Source of the DNA: Streptomyces katrae
GTDB taxonomy: Bacteria > Actinomycetota > Actinomycetes > Streptomycetales > Streptomycetaceae
Length of the DNA stretch: 7,259 nucleotides
Assembly (NCBI RefSeq): GCF_000966975.1
Contig: NZ_JZWV01001025.1
Location: 1-7,259 of the forward strand
Reading direction: 5' to 3'
Below are positions 1 through 7,259 of this stretch, one piece after another. How positions within the stretch are numbered: position 1 is the first letter of the stretch; every line of letters begins with the position of its first letter. The notes under the pieces are model-generated. The model was not told where the DNA came from. It worked only from the letters and a program-made list of their open reading frames with translations, and did not search any database. Position numbers and translations under genes: made by a program.

Positions 1-1
1 A

Positions 2-307
2 CTGCGGCTGCGGCGGCAGGTCGCCGACCAGGCCGGGCTGGGGGCCCGGCAGCGGTGGGAGAACCTGGCCGGGGCCCTGGAGGTGCGGCCGGGCGGGACG
101 CGGATGGCGGCGGGGGCTCGGATCGTGGTCGTGGACGACGTGGTGACGACCGGAGCCACCCTGGAGGAGGCGGCCCGGGCGCTGCGGGCGGCGGGGCTGT
201 GGGCGGACGCGGCGGCCGTGGTGGCGGCGCCGTCCGGATCGTTCGCCCGGGCCCTGATGCTAGAGCGCCGGTGGACTACTCGTACAGAGCAAAAATCTTG
301 TGAATAG
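2..307 (+). CDS. comF: ComF-family phosphoribosyltransferase, C-terminal part (5' end outside window)
   Basis: The reading frame is open from the left edge to a TAG at 305-307, giving about 101 residues of a longer protein. It contains the type I phosphoribosyltransferase PRPP-binding signature IVVVDDVVTTGAT at 122-160: two acidic residues followed by the TTGAT loop that holds the 5-phosphate of PRPP. Upstream, the segment RQVADQAGLGARQRWENLAGA is typical of ComF proteins just before this motif. ComF (ComFC) is a cytoplasmic protein linked to DNA uptake in naturally competent bacteria. Its exact reaction in actinomycetes is not settled, and it is widely kept in Streptomyces. The missing N-terminal half should carry the zinc-ribbon cysteines, which cannot be checked here. 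The last 15 or so codons run into AT-rich sequence that is unlike the rest of the gene. In related genomes it sits after mtrA-mtrB-lpqB and before hpf, which fits this window. Confidence 0.85.
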   Translation: MRLRRQVADQAGLGARQRWENLAGALEVRPGGTRMAAGARIVVVDDVVTTGATLEEAARALRAAGLWADAAAVVAAPSGSFARALMLERRWTTRTEQKSCE

Positions 308-317
308 ATTTGGAACT
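293..317 (+). promoter_or_regulatory. Candidate promoter -10 region in an AT-rich patch at the comF 3' end
   Basis: The stretch around 291-311 is strikingly AT-rich for this GC-rich window. It contains TAGATT at 305-310, which fits the TANNNT -10 consensus of Streptomyces housekeeping sigma factor promoters. No good -35 box lies 16-19 bp upstream (sequence there is CGTACAG). A 6-bp inverted repeat, AAATCT (293-298) and AGATTT (306-311), overlaps the hexamer and the comF stop codon. If used, the promoter would start transcription at about 315-320, at the head of the structured RNA region before hpf. This is inferred from composition and one hexamer only. Confidence 0.25.
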
Positions 318-523
318 GCTGGGGAATGCGCATCGTTGCAGGTAGTAAGAGGGACCACCCACTTGAACGGAGGTAGGTTCCGGTAGCGGGTGCCGACAAC
401 CGGCATGGAGAGATATGTTCGGTTGTGAGGAACTGGCGATCCTTGGGCCCCCTGGTATCGGAGCGCCGGTCCGCCCGTTTTGGAATCTTCGTGTCAGAGG
501 GTGTCTCTCTACTCCGAAGTCGG
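312..523 (+). ncRNA. Candidate raiA-type structured noncoding RNA between comF and hpf
   Basis: No convincing coding frame is visible here, but pairing potential is high. A long-range helix pairs 344-360 with 499-513: AGTA/TACT, GAGGGAC/GTCTCTC and ACCC/GGGT, with A348 and C356 bulged and one G-T wobble, about 15 bp in all. Nested inside are 365-370 with 475-480; 376-381 (GGTTCC) with 429-434 (GGAACT); a hairpin 391-395/401-405 (TGCCG/CGGCA); and 435-438 with 464-467 enclosing 438-442/454-459. The 391-405 hairpin loop ACAAC, plus two following bases, is complementary to 420-426 (CGGTTGT), a possible pseudoknot. A small 5' stem 316-319/338-341 may precede the domain. The raiA RNA motif, known in Actinobacteria and Firmicutes, is about 200 nt, structured, and often lies beside raiA (hpf) and comFC genes. 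Position and size match; I could not compare with its consensus. It could instead be the cis-acting hpf leader. Ends are approximate. Confidence 0.55.
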
Positions 524-576
524 TGGGGTGTAGATCTTGCCGATGGGGGAGGAGGAGGTGAAAGTCGCCAAGTCCG

Positions 577-600
577 AGGCTCCGGTGTTCACCGGAGCCT
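577..600 (+). promoter_or_regulatory. Perfect 11-bp inverted repeat in the hpf leader (hairpin or operator)
   Basis: The arms AGGCTCCGGTG (577-587) and CACCGGAGCCT (590-600) are perfect reverse complements separated by TT. As RNA this gives a 10-bp stem with a GTTC tetraloop; as DNA it is a near-perfect 24-bp palindrome that a dimeric regulator could bind. It lies 60 bp before the hpf start. No T-run follows, so a simple intrinsic terminator is less likely. Its function is not known to me. Confidence 0.5.
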
Positions 601-610
601 GGTGCGAAAG

Positions 611-643
611 GGAGACGCTTCGCCGCTCGTGGCGGAGGTCTCC
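611..643 (+). promoter_or_regulatory. Strong hairpin just upstream of the hpf ribosome binding site
   Basis: GGAGAC (611-616) pairs with GTCTCC (638-643). After one bulged base (G617), CTTCGCC (618-624) pairs with GGCGGAG (631-637) through one wobble. The result is a 13-bp stem with the loop GCTCGT. It ends 6 nt before the GGAG at 650-653 that serves the hpf GTG start, and it starts 10 nt after the 577-600 palindrome. The position suggests control of translation initiation, mRNA stability or attenuation of hpf. This is inferred from the sequence alone. Confidence 0.5.
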
Positions 644-649
644 GGGAAC

Positions 650-653
650 GGAG
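650..653 (+). promoter_or_regulatory. Ribosome binding site of hpf, supporting the GTG at 660
   Basis: GGAG lies 6 nt before the GTG at 660-662. It supports this start over the in-frame TTG 537 and ATG 543, which have no upstream Shine-Dalgarno sequence. It also favours 660 over GTG 558, whose purine-rich upstream run directly abuts the codon. Confidence 0.6.
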
Positions 654-659
654 TTCTGC

Positions 660-1358
660 GTGGACATCGTCGTCAAGGGCCGCAAGACCGAGGTGCCCGA
701 GCGGTTCCGCAAGCACGTGGCCGAGAAGCTGAATCCGGAGCGGATCCAGAAGCTCGACGCCAAGGTGATCAGCTTGGACGTCGAGGTGTCCAAGGAGCAC
801 AACCCGCGCCAGGCCGACCGTTCCGACCGAGTCGAGATCACCCTGCGTTCGCGGGGCCCGGTGATCCGAGCCGAGGCCGCCGCCGCCGACCCGTACGCGG
901 CCCTCGACCTGGCTCAGGACAAGCTGGAGGCCCGGCTGCGCAAGCAGCACGACAAGCGTTTCACGCGCCGCGGCACCGGAAGGCTCTCGGCGGCCGAGGT
1001 CGCCGACAGCGTGCCGGGCGTCGCGACGCTCAACGGCAGCGGACAGCCGGTCGGTGAGGAGACCGAGGACCGAATTCCGACCACCCGGATCGGAACCCTC
1101 GAAGTGCAGGGCGAAGGCCCGCTGATCGTCCGCGAGAAGACCCACTCGGCCCGGCCCATGTCACTCGACCAGGCTCTTTACGAAATGGAACTGGTCGGTC
1201 ACGACTTCTATCTGTTCGTCGACGCCGAGACCAAGATGCCGAGCGTCGTCTACCGGCGCCACGCCTACGACTACGGCGTCATCCACGTGGACCCCGACGG
1301 GGCGTCCAGCTCGGAGGAGTCGGCCGTCGGCGGTGCCGGCGGAGCGCTCGGAGGCTGA
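660..1358 (+). CDS. hpf: Long-form ribosome hibernation promoting factor (HPF/RaiA family)
   Basis: The product is 232 residues. Long HPF proteins bind the 30S decoding region and pair two 70S ribosomes into inactive 100S dimers during stress or stationary phase. The N-terminal S30AE/YfiA domain (residues 1-100) begins [20 protein letters not shown] and holds the basic helix [14 protein letters not shown] that faces rRNA. A linker of low conservation (about 101-150) leads to the C-terminal dimerisation domain (about 154-210), with [28 protein letters not shown] and the closing [15 protein letters not shown]. The tail is Gly/Ala/Ser-rich. Length and both domains fit the actinobacterial long form. 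GTG 660 is chosen because the family begins with this residue and a GGAG lies 6 nt upstream. The frame stays open back to TTG 537, so a 41-residue extension is formally possible. The gene follows comF after a long structured leader, has its own terminator, and is probably controlled separately from comF. Confidence 0.95.
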   Translation: MDIVVKGRKTEVPERFRKHVAEKLNPERIQKLDAKVISLDVEVSKEHNPRQADRSDRVEITLRSRGPVIRAEAAAADPYAALDLAQDKLEARLRKQHDKRFTRRGTGRLSAAEVADSVPGVATLNGSGQPVGEETEDRIPTTRIGTLEVQGEGPLIVREKTHSARPMSLDQALYEMELVGHDFYLFVDAETKMPSVVYRRHAYDYGVIHVDPDGASSSEESAVGGAGGALGG

Positions 1359-1370
1359 TCATCGATCCGT

Positions 1371-1406
1371 TGCCCCTGCGGAAGCCACGGTGTTTCCGCA
1401 GGGGCA
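1371..1406 (+). terminator. Hairpin terminator after hpf
   Basis: TGCCCCTGCGGAA (1371-1383) and TTCCGCAGGGGCA (1394-1406) are a perfect 13-bp inverted repeat with a 10-nt loop, 12 nt after the hpf stop codon. No clear T-run follows, which is common for terminators in high-GC actinomycetes. It should separate hpf from the response regulator transcript. Confidence 0.8.
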
Positions 1407-1482
1407 CCTGTATGACTCGTATGAGCCAAAGGGATTCCGCCAGACCCCCGTGTGACGGTGCGGGCATGGAATCATGGCGGGC

Positions 1483-1515
1483 AGTCAACCGGCGGCCGCC
1501 CCCGCCGGGTTGGCT
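1483..1515 (+). promoter_or_regulatory. Hairpin in the leader of the response regulator gene
   Basis: AGTCAACCGGCGG (1483-1495) pairs with 1502-1515 (CCGCCGGGTTGGCT) through about 13 base pairs, with one bulged G (1507) and one wobble. The 6-nt loop is C-rich. It ends about 19 nt before the purine-rich ribosome binding site of the downstream gene. It may be an operator or an mRNA leader structure; no T-run follows. I found no convincing -35/-10 pair in 1407-1546. Confidence 0.4.
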
Positions 1516-1534
1516 CAGCAGCTCGGTACATGCA

Positions 1535-1542
1535 GGGGGAGG
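1535..1542 (+). promoter_or_regulatory. Ribosome binding site that fixes the response regulator start
   Basis: The run GGGGGAGG lies 4 nt before the ATG at 1547-1549. The same frame is open upstream to at least 1370, but that stretch runs through the hpf terminator and has no comparable ribosome binding site. The ATG at 1547 is therefore preferred. Confidence 0.75.
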
Positions 1543-1546
1543 AACG

Positions 1547-2305
1547 ATGGCGGACAGCTTCGGGCCGGTGCGCGGTGACGACGGAGCAGGCTGTCGCGCG
1601 GCGGCGGTGACGGCGGACCCGGCGGAAGCGGGGGAGCTCGCCGGGGAGCCCATCCGGGTCCTGGTGGTCGACGACCACGCCCTCTTCCGGCGCGGGCTGG
1701 AGATCGTCCTCGCGCAGGAGGAGGACATCCAGGTCGTCGGTGAGGCCGGGGACGGCGCGGAGGCCGTGGACAAGGCCGCCGACCTGCTTCCGGACATCGT
1801 GCTGATGGACGTGCGGATGCCGCGGCGCGGCGGGATCGAGGCCTGCACGTCGATCAAGGAGGTCGCCCCCTCCGCGAAGATCATCATGCTGACGATCAGC
1901 GACGAGGAGGCCGACCTCTACGACGCGATCAAGGCCGGTGCGACGGGCTACCTGCTGAAGGAGATCTCCACGGATGAGGTCGCCACCGCGATCCGTGCCG
2001 TCGCGGACGGGCAGTCGCAGATCAGCCCGTCGATGGCGTCGAAGCTGCTGACCGAGTTCAAGTCGATGATCCAGCGCACCGACGAGCGCCGGCTGGTGCC
2101 GGCGCCCCGGCTGACCGACCGCGAGCTGGAGGTCCTGAAGCTGGTGGCCACCGGGATGAACAACCGGGACATCGCCAAGCAGCTGTTCATCTCCGAGAAC
2201 ACCGTGAAGAACCACGTCCGCAACATCCTGGAGAAGCTCCAGCTGCACTCGCGGATGGAAGCGGTGGTGTACGCGATGCGCGAGAAGATCCTGGAGATCC
2301 GCTGA
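1547..2305 (+). CDS. NarL/LuxR-family response regulator without adjacent kinase
   Basis: The 252-residue protein is a two-component response regulator and DNA-binding transcription factor. After a low-complexity N-terminal extension of about 35 residues comes the receiver domain (about 36-155). It has the acidic pair D42-D43, the phospho-acceptor D88 in VLMDVRMP, T116 and K138, so phosphorylation by a histidine kinase should be possible. The C-terminal LuxR-type helix-turn-helix (about 189-252) contains [22 protein letters not shown] and the recognition region [17 protein letters not shown]. The gene stands alone: hpf and its terminator lie upstream and a convergent gene lies downstream, with no kinase in the window, so it looks like an orphan regulator. 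Its position matches SCO3008 of S. coelicolor, which I recall, with limited certainty, as the orphan regulator OrrA, so no symbol is assigned. The target genes cannot be read from this sequence. Confidence 0.93.
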   Translation: MADSFGPVRGDDGAGCRAAAVTADPAEAGELAGEPIRVLVVDDHALFRRGLEIVLAQEEDIQVVGEAGDGAEAVDKAADLLPDIVLMDVRMPRRGGIEACTSIKEVAPSAKIIMLTISDEEADLYDAIKAGATGYLLKEISTDEVATAIRAVADGQSQISPSMASKLLTEFKSMIQRTDERRLVPAPRLTDRELEVLKLVATGMNNRDIAKQLFISENTVKNHVRNILEKLQLHSRMEAVVYAMREKILEIR

Positions 2306-2316
2306 CCGCTCCGTGA

Positions 2317-2334
2317 GCCCCGGGGGCGCGGGGC
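2317..2334. terminator. Possible bidirectional terminator between convergent genes
   Basis: GCCCCG (2317-2322) and CGGGGC (2329-2334) form a 6-bp, all-G/C stem with a 6-nt loop. It lies in the 46-bp gap between the response regulator stop and the stop of the minus-strand glycosylase gene. The stem is short and has no T-run on either strand, so the call rests mainly on position. Confidence 0.35.
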
Positions 2335-2351
2335 GGGCCTGGGCGGCGGTG

Positions 2352-3518
2352 CTACGGGCGGCGGGCGGTGAGTTCGGCCGTGACCGCGGCCGCCTCCCGC
2401 TCATCGGCCGCGCGCTCGACCCGTACGTCCTCGCACCCCACCCACCGGGCGGCCTCCCACAGCGCTTCGGCCATCGCGCCGGCCGCCTTCGGGGTGGTGA
2501 GGGACAACTGCCGGGCCACCAGGGTGCGCCCCTCGCGGCCCGGGTCGACCCGGCCCTGGAGCCGCCCGCCGGCCAGCAGCGGCATCGCGAAGTACCCGTG
2601 TATCCGCTTGGGCTTGGGGACGTACGCCTCCAGCCGGTGCGTGAAGCCGAAGATCCGCTCGGTGCGGGGGCGGTCCCAGACCAGGGAGTCGAACGGGGAC
2701 AGCAGGGTGGTGCGGTGCCGGCCGCGCGGCTCGGACGCCAGCGCCTCCGGATGCGCCCAGGCCGGCTTGCCCCAGCCCTCCACCGACACCGGGACCAGGC
2801 CGGAGTCGGCGACCACCGCGTCGAACTGCTCGCCCTTGAGGCGGTGGTAGTCGGCGATGTCGGCCCGGGTGCCCACCCCGAGGGACCGCCCGGCAAGCTC
2901 CACCAGCCGGCGCAGGCACTCGAGGTCGTCGAGGTCGTCGTGGAAGAGGGCGTCGGGGACGGCCCGCTCGGCCAGGTCGTAGACCCGCTTCCAGCCGCGG
3001 CGCTCGGTGCAGACCACCTCACCGGTGTCGAGCAGCCACTCCACCGCGATCTTGGTCTCGGACCACTCGAACCACTCCCCGCCGTTCTTGGCGCCGCCCA
3101 GCTCGGAGGAGGTCAGCGGGCCGTCGGCGCGCAGCCGGTCCAGGACGGCCGCCGTCGAGCGCTCCTTGTCCTGCAGCACGTGCCAGCGGTGGCCGCGGGC
3201 CCGGCGGGCGCGGCGGCGGAACGCGAAGTGCGGCCACTCCTCGCTCGGCAGGATGCACGCCGCGTGCGACCAGTACTCGAAAGCGTGACTGTCGGACCAG
3301 TAGGCCTTCTCCACGGTGTCCCGGCCGACCGCGCCGAGCCGGGCGTACGGGATCAGCTCGTGAGAGCGGGCCAGGACCGAGATGGTGTCCAGCTGCACGG
3401 CGCCCAGGTGCCGCAGCACCCCGCGCACACCTGCCTTGCGGTCGGGCGCGCCGAGGAAGCCCTGTGCGCGCAGCGCGATCCGGCGGGCCTCGTCGGCGGA
3501 GAGAGCGATGATCGGCAT
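2352..3518 (-). CDS. Winged-helix YcaQ/AlkX-family DNA glycosylase homologue
   Basis: The 388-residue protein belongs to the winged helix DNA-binding family HTH_42 (formerly DUF1006). This family includes E. coli YcaQ (AlkX) and Streptomyces AlkZ, glycosylases that remove bulky alkylated bases and unhook interstrand crosslinks. The YcaQ-type Q-x-D catalytic signature is present as Q42-L43-D44 within HLGAVQLDTISVLARSHEL; AlkZ-type enzymes have Q-x-Q instead. Other family-like segments are FEYWSHAACILP (80-91), a winged-helix-like region (about 120-185), LLSPFDSLVWDRPRTERIFGF (272-292) and YVPKPKRIHGYFAMPLLAGG (299-318). No signal peptide is seen, so it should be cytoplasmic. The ATG at 3518 lies 9 bp after the stop of the acetyltransferase gene on the same strand, with only a weak GCGGG upstream, so translational coupling is likely. 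The glycosylase role is inferred from the family and motif. Many members are annotated only as winged-helix proteins. Confidence 0.88.
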   Translation of the reverse strand: MPIIALSADEARRIALRAQGFLGAPDRKAGVRGVLRHLGAVQLDTISVLARSHELIPYARLGAVGRDTVEKAYWSDSHAFEYWSHAACILPSEEWPHFAFRRRARRARGHRWHVLQDKERSTAAVLDRLRADGPLTSSELGGAKNGGEWFEWSETKIAVEWLLDTGEVVCTERRGWKRVYDLAERAVPDALFHDDLDDLECLRRLVELAGRSLGVGTRADIADYHRLKGEQFDAVVADSGLVPVSVEGWGKPAWAHPEALASEPRGRHRTTLLSPFDSLVWDRPRTERIFGFTHRLEAYVPKPKRIHGYFAMPLLAGGRLQGRVDPGREGRTLVARQLSLTTPKAAGAMAEALWEAARWVGCEDVRVERAADEREAAAVTAELTARRP

Positions 3519-3527
3519 CCCGCGAGC

Positions 3528-4109
3528 CTAGGGGGTGGCACTGACAGCGGGCAGGTACGGCAGCGGGGAGGGCAGGCCGAGGTCCGAGGGGAGGAGCCCG
3601 CCGACCCAGCAGTCGCGCAGGGTCCCCCGTACGCCGAGCGCGGCCCGCAAGGTGCCCTCGACGCGGAAGCCCGCCTTCTCCGCCACGGCGCGGGAGCCCG
3701 CGTTGCCGACCTCGGCGCGCCACTCCAGGCGGCCGGCGCCGACCTCGGTGAACAGCCAGCGGGCCACCCCGGTCACGGCCTCCGTCACGTAGCCGCGGCC
3801 GCGGTGCTCCTTCGCCGCCCAGTAGCCGATCTCGTACGCGCCGGGGCCGTGGACGTGTACGCCGACCGACGCGACCAGCGGGCCGTCCGCGCCGAGCCGC
3901 ACCGCGAAGGCGTACTGCCGGTCCTCGCGCCACGAGGCGGGGGAGATCTCGTTCACCCAGGCCTCGGCGTGCGTCCGCTCGTACGGCGAGGGGACCTGGG
4001 TCCAGCGCTGGATCTCGGGGTCCTGGCAGACGGCGTGGACCTCCTCGGCGTCGGAGGGGGCGAACGGCCGCAGCACGAGCCGGTCCGTGGTAAGGGTGAG
4101 GGGCTCCAT
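3528..4109 (-). CDS. GNAT-family N-acetyltransferase (RimJ/RimL type)
   Basis: The 193-residue protein is a GNAT acetyltransferase of the Acetyltransf_3 (RimJ/RimL-like) kind, which transfers an acetyl group from acetyl-CoA to an amine. Visible features are the N-terminal strand LTTDRLVLRPF (6-16), the central strand AYEIGYWAAKEHRGRGYVTEA (91-111) with the acetyl-CoA pyrophosphate-binding loop RGRGY at 103-107, and N136-AGSRAVAEKAGF (136-148), the typical last motif. The substrate may be a ribosomal protein N-terminus, an antibiotic or another small amine; the sequence does not decide. The ATG at 4109 is chosen because family members begin just before TDRLVLRP. The frame is open upstream to 4193, but that part reads as non-conserved Arg-rich sequence. 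No clear Shine-Dalgarno sequence precedes the ATG, so a leaderless mRNA is possible. It is the first gene of a probable two-gene operon with the glycosylase. Confidence 0.88.
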   Translation of the reverse strand: MEPLTLTTDRLVLRPFAPSDAEEVHAVCQDPEIQRWTQVPSPYERTHAEAWVNEISPASWREDRQYAFAVRLGADGPLVASVGVHVHGPGAYEIGYWAAKEHRGRGYVTEAVTGVARWLFTEVGAGRLEWRAEVGNAGSRAVAEKAGFRVEGTLRAALGVRGTLRDCWVGGLLPSDLGLPSPLPYLPAVSATP

Positions 4110-4126
4110 GAACGGATTGTGGCCGC

Positions 4127-4141
4127 CCCGGGTAACCCGGG
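4127..4141. promoter_or_regulatory. Inverted repeat upstream of the acetyltransferase gene (candidate operator)
   Basis: CCCGGGT (4127-4133) and ACCCGGG (4135-4141) are perfect 7-bp arms around a single central A. The site lies 18-32 bp before the acetyltransferase start, within the divergent region shared with secA, where a repressor or activator could act on the minus-strand operon. The arms are G/C-rich and could arise by chance in such DNA. Confidence 0.3.
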
Positions 4142-4251
4142 CGAGGGGTTTTCGCGCGCACCGGCACCCAACGGGTCCCCCGTACGTTCTCATTCCGGGC
4201 GCCCGTGCCCTGCGGACACGGCGGACCTCCCGACGCGACCACGTCCTCGCT

Positions 4252-4302
4252 TACGATGGCCGTTGCGGTGGGGCCCACCTGCCGTGCCCGGCTACGTAAA
4301 GT
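4252..4302 (+). promoter_or_regulatory. secA: Candidate secA promoter elements
   Basis: The 226-bp gap between the divergent acetyltransferase and secA genes must hold the secA promoter. Two hexamers fit the TANNNT -10 pattern: TACGAT (4252-4257) and TAAAGT (4297-4302), the latter in the short AT-rich patch CTACGTAAAGTG. Neither has a convincing TTGAC-type -35 box 16-18 bp upstream. Use of either would leave a short leader of about 30-75 nt. Confidence 0.3.
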
Positions 4303-4319
4303 GCCCAGGCCCGACCGGC

Positions 4320-4325
4320 AAGGAG
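4320..4325 (+). promoter_or_regulatory. secA: Ribosome binding site of secA
   Basis: AAGGAG lies 10 nt before the GTG at 4336-4338. It supports GTG as the start codon; the encoded start, [19 protein letters not shown], matches the usual actinobacterial SecA N-terminus. Confidence 0.7.
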
Positions 4326-4335
4326 ACCAGCCTCA

Positions 4336-7134
<2,799 letters not shown>

Positions 7135-7151
7135 CCCGCACACGCACCGCC

Positions 7152-7193
7152 CCGGCCGGGCCCGGACACCTTGGGGTGTCGGGGCCCGGCCGG
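7152..7193 (+). terminator. Strong hairpin terminator after secA
   Basis: The arms 7152-7170 (starting CCGGCCGGGCCC, ending GACACC) and 7175-7193 (GGTGTC, then ending GGCCCGGCCGG) pair over 19 positions with a single G-G mismatch (7164/7181) and a TTGG loop. A moderately T-rich tract, TCTGGTT, follows. An additional outer repeat, CCCGCAC (7135-7141) and GTGCGGG (7201-7207), could extend the structure. It lies 17 bp after the secA stop codon and marks the transcript end. Confidence 0.88.
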
Positions 7194-7217
7194 TCTGGTT
7201 GTGCGGGGCCGCCATCT

Positions 7218-7231
7218 GCCCCTCGAGGGGC
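7218..7231. repeat. Short perfect palindrome downstream of secA
   Basis: GCCCCTC and GAGGGGC are adjacent reverse complements, a 14-bp perfect palindrome in the last 60 bases of the window. No gene is recognisable there. It could be a second weak terminator element, part of a regulatory site of the next gene, or chance in G/C-rich DNA. Confidence 0.3.
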
Positions 7232-7259
7232 CTGCCGGTGTCTGCCCAGCCGCCTCGCC

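Noticed and set aside
293..311. AT-rich inverted repeat AAATCT/AGATTT at the comF stop codon as a comF terminator.
   Set aside because: Six weak A/T-rich pairs with a 7-nt loop are unlikely to stop transcription in this G/C-rich context. It is noted only with the promoter candidate.
276..1145. A 289-codon minus-strand frame across the spacer and hpf.
   Set aside because: It mirrors hpf codons and shows no family resemblance. Its end lies inside the structured spacer.
1370..1546. Upstream extension of the response regulator from position 1370.
   Set aside because: It would read through the hpf terminator hairpin and lacks a ribosome binding site; ATG 1547 has a strong one.
4110..4193. Upstream extension of the acetyltransferase to position 4193.
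   Set aside because: The added 28 residues are Arg/Gly-rich and absent from the family pattern, which starts just before TDRLVLRP.

Overview
This window is high-GC chromosomal DNA with strong third-position G/C bias, GTG starts and long mirror ORFs on the opposite strands. The proteins and gene order point to Streptomyces or a very close relative. The order comF - hpf - LuxR-type response regulator - (winged-helix glycosylase and acetyltransferase on the opposite strand) - secA matches, from memory, the stretch downstream of mtrA-mtrB-lpqB in Streptomyces (about SCO3010 to SCO3005 in S. coelicolor numbering). It looks like core genome. I see no insertion sequence, prophage, CRISPR array, tRNA or rRNA.

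Layout, left to right. Bases 2-307 are the C-terminal end of a ComF-type phosphoribosyltransferase that begins outside the window. Bases 308-659 hold no convincing gene, but they are rich in base-pairing potential. A long-range helix of about 15 bp (344-360 with 499-513) can close a multi-branched domain with internal stems and a 5-7 bp pseudoknot. Its place between comF and hpf (=raiA) is where the raiA noncoding RNA motif is known to lie. Two strong hairpins (577-600 and 611-643) follow, just before the hpf ribosome binding site. hpf (660-1358, GTG start) encodes a long-form ribosome hibernation factor and ends at a strong hairpin terminator. A NarL/LuxR-family response regulator (1547-2305) with an intact phospho-acceptor site follows, preceded by another hairpin near its ribosome binding site. 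No sensor kinase is adjacent.

On the minus strand, a RimJ/RimL-type GNAT acetyltransferase (4109 to 3528) and a YcaQ/AlkX-type DNA glycosylase homologue (3518 to 2352) are 9 bp apart and probably form one transcription unit. It converges on the response regulator over a 46-bp gap and diverges from secA over 226 bp. secA (4336-7134) is a full-length, intact SecA ATPase whose tail is short and basic, with no zinc-binding motif. A strong hairpin terminator follows. The last 60 or so bases contain no recognisable gene.

Functionally, the plus-strand genes serve DNA uptake or nucleotide-salvage-type chemistry (comF), ribosome dormancy (hpf), signalling (the regulator) and protein export (secA). 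The minus-strand pair joins DNA repair with an N-acetyltransferase of unknown substrate. The main candidate for further work is the structured RNA and its attached hairpin leader between comF and hpf.
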